Shown: positions 18,875 through 28,019 of the stretch, one piece after another
How positions within the stretch are numbered: position 1 is the stretch's first letter
How the letters are laid out: each line of letters starts with the position of its first letter
NCBI RefSeq assembly: GCF_900105725.1
Contig: NZ_FNLM01000034.1
Location: forward strand, 1,302,001 to 1,366,000
Length of the DNA: 64,000 bases
Origin: Gordonia westfalica
GTDB taxonomy: Bacteria > Actinomycetota > Actinomycetes > Mycobacteriales > Mycobacteriaceae
Direction: 5' to 3'
Program-made: the position numbers and the translations under genes
The notes under the pieces: model-generated
Seen by the model: only the letters and a program-made list of their open reading frames with translations
What the model was told of the DNA's origin: nothing
The model's database searches: none

Positions 18875-18911
18875 CCTTCGAGGCTCGTCGCTTGCGCTCC
18901 TCGCACCTCAG
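18875..18911 (-). repeat. Dispersed intergenic repeat, single copy at IS copy 2
   Basis: A full member in reverse orientation, reading CCTTCGAGGCTCGTCGCTTG and ending CTCGCACCTCAG. The IS begins at the next base, so its last five bases are one side of the target duplication. A degenerate fragment lies near 18788-18816. Confidence 0.8.
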
Positions 18912-18949
18912 CCTGGATCCGTGGAGGGGTGTGGGGTGTCGGTGACATA

Positions 18950-19018
18950 AAAGTGCCCTCTGAGCTGGGATGATTGGTGGTGTTGAGACACAAAACATCC
19001 CAGCTCAGAAGGCACTTT
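18950..19018 (+). promoter_or_regulatory. Hairpin covering the transposase ribosome site, copy 2
   Basis: Same as in copy 1: arms 18950-18972 and 18996-19018, with AGAAGG in the right arm just before GTG 19021. Confidence 0.6.
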
Positions 19019-19020
19019 CA

Positions 19021-20409
19021 GTGAAAGTATCACACAGCTTCTCGGCCACGTCCGCACTCTTTGACGACGACAATCTCGTGTCGCATGCCGGGCTGGTACC
19101 GGTGATGGAATTGGCGCGCTCGACCGGGGTGGCCGCGCTGCTGGCCAAACGGGTCGATCTGGGCACCACCCGGGTCGCCTCAGCCGGAGCCAACTTGGAA
19201 GCGAAACTGCTGACCGTGATCGCCGGGTTATGTTGCGGCGCGGACAGTATCGACGACCTCGGCATCGTCCGCAGCGGCGGGCACCGACGCTTGTTCGACC
19301 GCGTGTACGCCCCGGCCACGATCGGACAAACCCTGCGTGAGTTCACTCCCGGGCATGCCCGACAACTCAACGCCGTGATGACCCGCTCCCTGCCGGCGAT
19401 GTGCGCCCGGGCAGGGTTGTTGCCCACTAACGGTGCCCGAGTGTTCGTCGATATCGATTCCCTGCTGCGTCCGGTCTATGGCTATCAGAAGACCGGCGCC
19501 TCCTACGGACACGCCAAGATCGCCGGACGTGAACTGCTGCGTCGGGGTCTGTCGCCGCTGATCGCCACCCTCAGCGCACCCGAGTACCCACCGGTGATCG
19601 CTAACGCCTGGCTGCGCGCCGGCCGCGCCGCCTCCGGTGCCGGGGCCGCAACGATGATCGCGCAAACCATCGCCACCGCCCGGCGTTGCGGGGCCGCCGG
19701 TGAGATCACCGTGCGCGCTGATGCGGCCTACGGATCAGCTGAGGTGATGGCTACCTGCCAACGCCTGGGAGCCACGTTCTCGCTGGTCCTACGGACCAAC
19801 ACCGCGATCACCCGCGCGATCTCAGCCATCGGCGAGGATGCCTGGACCCCAGTGGTCTATCCCGGGGCGGTCACCGACCCCGACACCGGCGCGTTGATCT
19901 CTGATGCCGAAATCGCCGAAACCACCTACACGGTCAGACCACTCTCGCCACACCCGATCACCGCCCGACTCATCGTGCGGCGAGTCAAAGCACACCACCC
20001 TGCCGACACCGACACCCTGATGCCGGCATGGCGGTATCACTCGTTTTTCACCAACACCACCGACGACACCATCACCGCCGACATCAATCACCGCGCCCAC
20101 GCCGTCATCGAGACCGTGTTCGCCGACCTCATCGACGGACCACTGGCCCATCTACCCTCCGGCGTCTTCGGCGCCAACGCCGCCTGGCTGGCCCTGACCG
20201 CCATCAGCCACAACCTCATGCGCACCCTCGCCGCGCTCACCAGCTCGGCCAGACTGCGCGCCGCGCGCGGAGCGACACTACGACGCACCCTGGTCGCCGT
20301 ACCCGCCCGACTGGCCCGACCAGCACGAACACCCATCCTGCACCTACCCCGACACTGGCCCTGGCACCACGCATTCACCACCCTGTGGACCGCGGTGAAC
20401 ACCCCCTGA
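19021..20409 (+). CDS. IS1380-family transposase, copy 2
   Basis: A 462-aa DDE transposase identical in protein sequence to the copy at 13757-15145, intact and with the same start context. Identical copies 5.3 kb apart in direct orientation could recombine and delete gatA, gatC, the ACT gene and the macrodomain gene, so the arrangement is potentially unstable. Confidence 0.92.
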   Translation: MKVSHSFSATSALFDDDNLVSHAGLVPVMELARSTGVAALLAKRVDLGTTRVASAGANLEAKLLTVIAGLCCGADSIDDLGIVRSGGHRRLFDRVYAPATIGQTLREFTPGHARQLNAVMTRSLPAMCARAGLLPTNGARVFVDIDSLLRPVYGYQKTGASYGHAKIAGRELLRRGLSPLIATLSAPEYPPVIANAWLRAGRAASGAGAATMIAQTIATARRCGAAGEITVRADAAYGSAEVMATCQRLGATFSLVLRTNTAITRAISAIGEDAWTPVVYPGAVTDPDTGALISDAEIAETTYTVRPLSPHPITARLIVRRVKAHHPADTDTLMPAWRYHSFFTNTTDDTITADINHRAHAVIETVFADLIDGPLAHLPSGVFGANAAWLALTAISHNLMRTLAALTSSARLRAARGATLRRTLVAVPARLARPARTPILHLPRHWPWHHAFTTLWTAVNTP

Positions 20410-20632
20410 CCCCAACACCCCAACACATCCACCCACCACCAGGAACCCCAGTGAAAAAGCTGACAAAGATCAGCGAATACCCCACGCCCACAACCTGATC
20501 AACCACAGAAGCAGCCCAAACTACACCTCCCGACAACCCGTCCACGGATCCAGGCTCAGGCAGCGGAGCTGGGTGCGTTGCGTTCTTTCGGATCAGGCAG
20601 CGAAAGGCCGTGCCGCGCTCAACGGCTGAGCG

Positions 20633-20670
20633 CCCTTCGAGGCTCGTCGCTATCGCTCCTCGCACCTCAG
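20633..20670 (-). repeat. Dispersed intergenic repeat, single copy downstream of ligA
   Basis: A full member in reverse orientation, reading CCCTTCGAGGCTCGTCGCTA and ending CTCGCACCTCAG. It lies 13 bp beyond the ligA stop codon, where a terminator would be expected. Confidence 0.8.
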
Positions 20671-20682
20671 GGATCAGGGGGG

Positions 20683-22821
<2,139 letters not shown>

Positions 22822-22827
22822 GACATC

Positions 22828-23223
22828 ATGGCGCATCCGATCATGTTCGACGACGCCGACCCGGTCCTGGGACGCGTCCGGCAGATCGCGCTGGCACTGC
22901 CGAATGCCACCGAGGTCATCGCCCACGGACGCCCCACCTTCCGTTGCGGCAAGATGTTCGGCAACTACGGCGGCAGCGTCAAGGGCAGCAAGATGCGCCA
23001 CGACCAGTCGATCCTGTTCATCGCGGACCCATCCGAACGCCCTGCGCTGAAATCGGATTCGAGGGTGTTTCTACCCGCCTACCTCGGTGCGTACGGCTGG
23101 TTGGGGCTGATTCTCGACGACGCGACCGACTGGGACGAGGTCGCCGAACTCCTCGACGCCAGCTACCGGCAGGTGGCATCCCGTCGATCGATCGCCGAAC
23201 TCGACGCGCGAGGTCTACCGTGA
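22828..23223 (+). CDS. MmcQ/YjbR-family protein
   Basis: A 131-aa protein of the MmcQ/YjbR fold (DNA-binding-like double-wing). It shows ALALPNATEVIAHGRPTFR, FGNYGGSVKG and the C-terminal LGAYGWLGLIL with a helix DWDEVAELLDASYRQVA. The biochemical role of the family is not established. ATG 22828 is supported by the TATGCT box; it is divergent from ligA. Confidence 0.85.
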   Translation: MAHPIMFDDADPVLGRVRQIALALPNATEVIAHGRPTFRCGKMFGNYGGSVKGSKMRHDQSILFIADPSERPALKSDSRVFLPAYLGAYGWLGLILDDATDWDEVAELLDASYRQVASRRSIAELDARGLP

Positions 23224-23282
23224 CCGGTCCGCTGCGGACGATCCCGCCCCGGTGAGCACGCCGCCCGCGAGTCATCGCAATC

Positions 23283-23304
23283 GATCATGATCGTTGGCTA
23301 CGAT
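23283..23304 (+). promoter_or_regulatory. gntR promoter with overlapping palindrome
   Basis: TACGAT (23299-23304) is a TANNNT box 6 nt before GTG 23311. Just upstream is the perfect 12-bp palindrome CGATCATGATCG (23283-23294), between the -10 and -35 positions, where a bound repressor would block the gene's own promoter. A related TGATC-N5-GATCA site precedes the flavin reductase gene. Confidence 0.45.
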
Positions 23305-23310
23305 CGGACC

Positions 23311-24108
23311 GTGTCCGCCGACGAGTCCGATCCGGGCCCCCCCGACATCCCGGCCTATGCGCCGGAGATGTGGCGGCGCCCGATCAGCCTCCCGGGGACC
23401 GTATCGATCGGTCTCTCACGTGCCGAGCAGGCCGCCAACCAGATAGCGCGACTGGCCGCCGGCGCGCCGAGCGGGAGCCGCATCGGCAGCAAGGACGACA
23501 TCCGTCAGATCTGCGGGGTCTCGGTCGGGACGGTCAACGAGGCGATCAAACTCGCACAGGAACGCGGTGTGATCACCTCCCGGCCCGGCCCCGGTGGCGG
23601 GATCTTCGCAGCCAACCCCTCACCGCTCGCCCGCATGAACGGCTGGTTCCGCTCGGCTCCGGCCGACAGTGCCGCACTCGGCGAATCGATCCAGATCCGG
23701 GACGCCATCGCGCCGGTCCTCGTGGCCGAAGCGCTCGGCGTGCTCACCGATGAGGACATCAGCGTCATGAGGAAACGAGTCGCACACATGCGGCGCACCC
23801 TCGACGAGCAGGACCTCTCCGCCTTCGTCTGGGCGGCCTGGCGTGTGCACGAGTACCTCGCAGGGGTCGGCAACAGCCAACTCCTCAACAGCCTCTACCT
23901 CAGCATCATGGACGTCGGCACCTCGCATCTGCGGGCTCAACTCGACGCCGCGGACACCCAGGTGCCGGTCTACCCGGATCGCCTCGCCGAGGTCGTCGAC
24001 GATCTCGTCGACGCCTTGACCGACCGCGACGCCGACCGCGCGATTGATGCGCTCCGCCGGACCGATCCGACGATCATTCTGCGCGCCCCCTCGGCCGCCG
24101 ACGCCTGA
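23311..24108 (+). CDS. FadR-subfamily GntR transcriptional regulator
   Basis: A 265-aa regulator from GTG 23311. The N-terminal winged helix-turn-helix (about 30-105) includes SKDDIRQICGVSVGTVNEAIKLAQERGVI. The C-terminal all-helical effector domain of FCD type (about 120-255) contains the pattern R-D-A-I-A-P, HEYLAGVGN and a final helical bundle. It heads the catabolic island and is most likely its substrate-responsive repressor. An in-frame ATG at 23287 lies inside the operator-like palindrome, so the later GTG is preferred. Confidence 0.85.
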   Translation: MSADESDPGPPDIPAYAPEMWRRPISLPGTVSIGLSRAEQAANQIARLAAGAPSGSRIGSKDDIRQICGVSVGTVNEAIKLAQERGVITSRPGPGGGIFAANPSPLARMNGWFRSAPADSAALGESIQIRDAIAPVLVAEALGVLTDEDISVMRKRVAHMRRTLDEQDLSAFVWAAWRVHEYLAGVGNSQLLNSLYLSIMDVGTSHLRAQLDAADTQVPVYPDRLAEVVDDLVDALTDRDADRAIDALRRTDPTIILRAPSAADA

Positions 24109-24139
24109 CCTCCGACTCCGACCAGCACTTTCTCGCTGT

Positions 24140-24157
24140 GTGATGCCTCCGCATCAC
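24140..24157 (+). terminator. Short hairpin after gntR
   Basis: GTGATGC (24140-24146) pairs with GCATCAC (24151-24157) across a 4-nt loop, 32 nt after the gntR stop. It may separate gntR from the catabolic operon. Confidence 0.4.
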
Positions 24158-24175
24158 GCGATTTCGGAATAAACA

Positions 24176-24225
24176 TGATCAATACGATCAATCCCTTGAC
24201 AAGTGACTCAGCTCACCCCCATGAT
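24176..24225 (+). promoter_or_regulatory. Promoter and candidate operator of the catabolic operon
   Basis: TTGACA (24196-24201) and CATGAT (24220-24225) are spaced by 18 bp. TGATCAATACGATCA (24176-24190), an inverted repeat TGATC-N5-GATCA, abuts the -35 box. It resembles the GATCATGATC core upstream of gntR. A GAGAGG ribosome site precedes GTG 24270. Confidence 0.5.
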
Positions 24226-24269
24226 GTGACCTACGCAATTAATCATTACTTTTTGAGAGGTGGTCACCG

Positions 24270-24788
24270 GTGATCGCTCAAGAATTCCGCGACCTGATGG
24301 CCGGGGTGTGCGCCCCCGTCGCCGTCATCACCACCAGCGACGACGACGGCCCCCACGGCGCCACGGTCAGCTCACTGGCCTCGCTGTCCCTGCAACCCGC
24401 ACTCCTGTCGATCGCCCTCGATCACCGATCGCGCCTGTTGAGCCGCATCATCGCCACCGGGGCCTTCGGAGTGAACGTTCTCAGCGCGGCACAGGACGAC
24501 CTCGCCATGACGTTCGCGTCCCGAGCCGTCGATCGTTTCAGCAGCACTGGCTGGTCGTCGTGCGACGGACTCCCCCGCCTCGACGACATCACGGGCTGGG
24601 CGACCTGCGAGGTGGCGCAGACGATCGAAGCGGGCGACCATCTGCTCCTCGTCGGCACCGTGACCCGGGCCGCGTCCGCGCACCGGCCGCCTCTCGTCTA
24701 CAGCCACCGAACCTTCGGTACCCATTCGCAGTTCGCCGTCCGGGCGCGTCCCGCGATCGTCGATCAGATCGTCGCCTGCGCCGGCTGA
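24270..24788 (+). CDS. Flavin reductase (two-component monooxygenase partner)
   Basis: A 172-aa flavin_reduct-fold protein with FRDLMAGVCAPVAVITT, HGATVSSLASLSLQPALLSIALD (flavin-binding strand-loop) and GAFGVNVLS. Such enzymes use NAD(P)H to make free reduced FMN or FAD for a separate oxygenase; here the partner is the acyl-CoA-dehydrogenase-fold monooxygenase that follows 90 bp downstream. GTG 24270 has GAGAGG 9 nt upstream. It is the first structural gene of the operon. Confidence 0.9.
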   Translation: MIAQEFRDLMAGVCAPVAVITTSDDDGPHGATVSSLASLSLQPALLSIALDHRSRLLSRIIATGAFGVNVLSAAQDDLAMTFASRAVDRFSSTGWSSCDGLPRLDDITGWATCEVAQTIEAGDHLLLVGTVTRAASAHRPPLVYSHRTFGTHSQFAVRARPAIVDQIVACAG

Positions 24789-24878
24789 AGCCCCCCCCAA
24801 CTCGTCTCAGCAGCTGAGCAGAGACTCGCGCGGCTGTCGATCCCCCACACCCCATCACCACACACACCAGGAGAAGCC

Positions 24879-26083
24879 ATGACTACCACCGCTCCCAGCC
24901 CCGTACGCACCGTCCCCAGCGATGCCGAACTGATCACCCGCGCCGTCGAACTCAAGCCGCTGATCGCGGCCAATGGCGCGCGGGGGAACAGGAACGCCGA
25001 GTCGTCGACGAGACCATCGACGCCCTGACCGACGCCGGACTGTTCCGGCTTTCGGTACCGAAACGCTATGGCGGATACGAGACCTCGGTTCGAACGATGC
25101 TGGACGTGTCCGCTGCAGTCGCCGAAGCCGACGGAGGTACGAGTTGGATTGTCACCCTCACCAACGTCTGCAACTGGCTCGTCGGGCTGATGTCGCAGGA
25201 AGCCCAGGACGAGGTGTTCGGCGCCGACCCCGACGCCCGCGTGTCCGGGGTCCTCGCCCCGACAGCCGAGACCCGCAAAGTCGACGGCGGCTACCGCGTC
25301 TCTGGCAAGTGGTACTACAACTCCGGCTCCCACCAGTGCACCTGGGCAGTCATGGGCATACCGATCACCGACGGCGACGGCAATGTCGTCGATCAGGGTT
25401 GCGCGCTCATCCCGCGCTCGGACCTGGCGTTCGAGGACACCTGGTTCGTCGCCGGCATGCGGTCGTCGGGCAGCAACTGCTTCATCGCCGACGATGTGTT
25501 CGTTCCCGATCACCGGATCATCAGTGTGCCGCCCGCGATCGGCGGCACATACCCGACTCCGCACACCGACGAGGTCCTCTACCGGTCGGCACTCGTACCC
25601 GTCCTCGCACTCGTGCTGATCGGACCGCAGCTCGGAATGGGCAGGGCTGCACTCGACTTCGTCGTCGACAAGGCTGCCAAGAAGCCGATCTCGTACACCT
25701 TCTTCGGCTCGCAGAAGGACTCGACGGCGTTTCAGCTCCAGGTCGCCGAGGCGTCGCGGCTCATCGACACGGCCCACCTGCACGCGTACCGCGCGGCCGC
25801 CGATATCGACGATGCCGCCGCGCGAGGTGAGTACCCGGACTACCTGGTGCGCGCACGAGTCCGCTCCGACACCGGGTATGTCGCCGAGTGCATCACCCAC
25901 GCCATCGACATCCTGCTGTCCGCACACGGTGCGGGCTCCTTCGCCGAGACGAGTCCGCTGCAGCGGACCTGGCGCGACTCGGCGACCGCAGCACGACATG
26001 CAATCGTCTCTCCCGCAGTCAGTTTCGAGGCATACGGCAAGGCGCTCCTGGGCGTCGACGAGCCGATCACCCCGATGATCTGA
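24879..26083 (+). pseudogene. Flavin-dependent monooxygenase (HsaA/acyl-CoA dehydrogenase fold), frameshifted
   Basis: The gene starts at ATG 24879 (MTTTAPSPVRTV) after CAGGAGAAG, but reaches TGA at 25026-25028. Adding one G to the run 24982-24986 restores a 401-aa protein through EQERRVVDETIDALTDAGLFRL into VPKRYGGYETS and an intact C-terminal acyl-CoA_dh_2 domain. Without it only an N-truncated product from ATG 25097 is possible. The family hydroxylates phenols using reduced flavin from a partner reductase, as in HsaA-HsaB or HpaB-like systems. The single-base loss in a homopolymer suggests a sequence error rather than true decay. Substrate unknown. Confidence 0.8.
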
Positions 26084-26120
26084 CGACCCGATCGACAACT
26101 TCTGAGGAGCACAAACACTC

Positions 26121-26999
26121 ATGCGAATCGCAAACCACGATGGTCGCGCAACCCTGGTGACCGGCGACAACGGTGCCGAGCACGGCATCGATGTCGCCAC
26201 CGCCTCCGGCGGCCGCTTTGGCCCTGATCTCCATTCTCTCTACGACAACTGGACCGCATTCATCACGTGGGCAGCCGATTCCGACATCTCCGACGCCGAG
26301 CCCGTCGAGATCGACCGCTCCCTCCTCGGCGCCCCGTCGCCAGCACCGCGGCAGGTCTTCGCCGTCGGACTCAACTACGACTCACATGCGTCGGAGTCCG
26401 GCTTCGACTCCCCCACCCACCTTCCGCCGGTGTTCACCAAGTACGTGTCCAGCTTTTCCGGACCGGACACCACGGTGACGATCCCCGAAGGCGGTTCCGT
26501 CGACTGGGAGGTCGAGCTGGTCGTCGTCATCGGTCGCGAAACACGCGGCGTCGGTGCGGGCGACGCGTGGAACCACATCGCAGGATTGACAGTCGGTCAG
26601 GACATCTCCGAACGGGTCGGCCAACTGCGCGGTCCGGCACCCCAGTTCGGGCTCGGGAAGTCGCATCCGGGATTCTCGCCGCAGGGACCGTGGCTGGTCA
26701 CACCCGACCACCTCCCCGATCCCGACGACCTCGAACTGGGTTGCGCCATCGACGGTGAGGGCATGCAGAAGGGACGCACCCGCGATCTCATCTTCCCGGT
26801 TCCCGCACTCGTCGCCGAGCTCTCCCGCAATGTCACTCTCTATCCCGGCGACGTCATCTTCACCGGGACACCCGCGGGAGTCGGCGCAGCCCGTGACCCG
26901 AAACGATTCCTCGCCCCCGGCGAGCAGCTCGACAGTTGGATCACCGGAATCGGCGAACTCCACCAGACCTTCATCGCATCCCACGAGGACACACCATGA
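26121..26999 (+). CDS. Fumarylacetoacetate hydrolase-family protein
   Basis: A 292-aa FAH-superfamily enzyme. The metal-binding residues are visible in VDWEVELVVVIGR (two Glu) and GLTVGQDISER (Asp). The C-terminal loop VIFTGTPAGVG is typical. Members hydrolyse or decarboxylate C-C bonds in diketo acids, including meta-cleavage products. AGGAGCAC upstream of ATG 26121 is a good ribosome site. The TGA overlaps the ATG of the dioxygenase gene (ATGA), so translation is coupled. Confidence 0.9.
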   Translation: MRIANHDGRATLVTGDNGAEHGIDVATASGGRFGPDLHSLYDNWTAFITWAADSDISDAEPVEIDRSLLGAPSPAPRQVFAVGLNYDSHASESGFDSPTHLPPVFTKYVSSFSGPDTTVTIPEGGSVDWEVELVVVIGRETRGVGAGDAWNHIAGLTVGQDISERVGQLRGPAPQFGLGKSHPGFSPQGPWLVTPDHLPDPDDLELGCAIDGEGMQKGRTRDLIFPVPALVAELSRNVTLYPGDVIFTGTPAGVGAARDPKRFLAPGEQLDSWITGIGELHQTFIASHEDTP

Positions 27000-27919
27000 C
27001 TCTCCATCGACTCGCCTCGGTCACCATCGGTGTGCCGAATGTCGCGCAGACCGCTGAGTACTACGACGAATTCGGACTCACTCCCGAAGCCGACGGCTGG
27101 TTCTCCACCACCGATGGTGGCCGCCAGCTCCGCATCGTCGAGACCCCAGCGCGGCGCCTGGTCGCGATGACCATCGGCGCCGATCATCCCGATGACCTCG
27201 ATCGCATTGCGCACAACCTGTCCGAGCTCGACATCCCGTTCCGTCGCAACGCCTCTCAGGTCACCGCGATCGAGGTGGCCACCGAGGTGACCGTGACGGT
27301 CGACGTGCAACCGCGCATCACCCAGCGCCCCGTCGACCCGACGCCGTACAACGGTCCCGGCCGGATCGATCGCGGCACCGGCCGCGCGCCCGGGGTACTC
27401 CGCGACGACGCGATCCGGCCGCGGAAGCTGGGACACGCCGTCCTCGGCAGCACCGATCACGTGGTCACCCAACGGTTCTTCACCCACGGTCTCGGCTTCA
27501 AGATCAGCGACGAGGTCCCCGGCCTCGCGGCGTTCCTCCGCTGTTCCACCGACCACCACAATGTTCTCGTGCAGCAGTCGCCGGTGAACTTCCTGCACCA
27601 CACGTCGTGGCAGGTCGACGATGTCGACGAGGTGGGCCGCGGCGCGATGCGCATGCTCGAAGCCGATCCCGACCGCCACGTCTGGGGTCTCGGCCGCCAC
27701 TACGCAGGATCCAACTTCTTCTGGTACCTCAAGGATCCGGCGGGCAATTTCAGTGAGTACTACTCCGACATGGATTCGATCGTCGACGATCAGCTGTGGA
27801 CTCCCGAAGTCGTCGAAGGCGCGAAGGGACTGTTCAGCTGGGGCCCGCCCCCGCCGCCGTCGTTCCTCGCACCTGAAGATCTCGCCTCCCTGATGACCGG
27901 CGCCCACAGCGCGGTCTGA
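26996..27919 (+). CDS. Type I extradiol ring-cleavage dioxygenase (VOC fold)
   Basis: A 307-aa two-domain vicinal-oxygen-chelate protein. The Fe(II) ligands expected for a catechol meta-cleavage enzyme are in place: His147 (KLGHAVLGS), His201/202 (FLHHTSW) and Glu254 (NFSEYYSD). FWYLKDPAGN precedes the last ligand as in BphC/HsaC relatives. It would open the ring of the catechol made by the upstream monooxygenase. The exact substrate is not deducible. The start overlaps the FAH stop. Confidence 0.88.
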   Translation: MTLHRLASVTIGVPNVAQTAEYYDEFGLTPEADGWFSTTDGGRQLRIVETPARRLVAMTIGADHPDDLDRIAHNLSELDIPFRRNASQVTAIEVATEVTVTVDVQPRITQRPVDPTPYNGPGRIDRGTGRAPGVLRDDAIRPRKLGHAVLGSTDHVVTQRFFTHGLGFKISDEVPGLAAFLRCSTDHHNVLVQQSPVNFLHHTSWQVDDVDEVGRGAMRMLEADPDRHVWGLGRHYAGSNFFWYLKDPAGNFSEYYSDMDSIVDDQLWTPEVVEGAKGLFSWGPPPPPSFLAPEDLASLMTGAHSAV

Positions 27920-27928
27920 TCGACACCG

Positions 27929-27968
27929 CCACCGGCCCGGCGAACTCCGCGTTCTACCGGGCCGGTGG
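27929..27968 (+). terminator. Hairpin between dioxygenase and acetoacetyl-CoA synthetase genes
   Basis: CCACCGGCCCGG (27929-27940) pairs perfectly with CCGGGCCGGTGG (27957-27968) across a 16-nt loop, 9 nt after the dioxygenase stop. It may end or attenuate transcription before the ligase gene. No T-tract. Confidence 0.55.
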
Positions 27969-28019
27969 TCGGTCGCCGGCTCCCGCACTCCCGCATCCCT
28001 GCACCCCTGAGGACTTCGC

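Larger units (their letters stand above)
18907..20559 (+). mobile_element. IS1380-family insertion sequence, copy 2
   Basis: The element occupies 18912-20554 (1643 bp), offset by exactly 5264 bp from copy 1 at every landmark checked. It has the same CCTGGATCCGTGGA terminal inverted repeats and the same target duplication CTCAG (18907-18911 and 20555-20559). It lies between the macrodomain gene and ligA. Confidence 0.93.

Noticed and set aside
24260..24817. Alternative frame overlapping the flavin reductase gene
   Set aside because: Arg/His-rich shadow frame; the reductase frame has clear family motifs and ribosome site.
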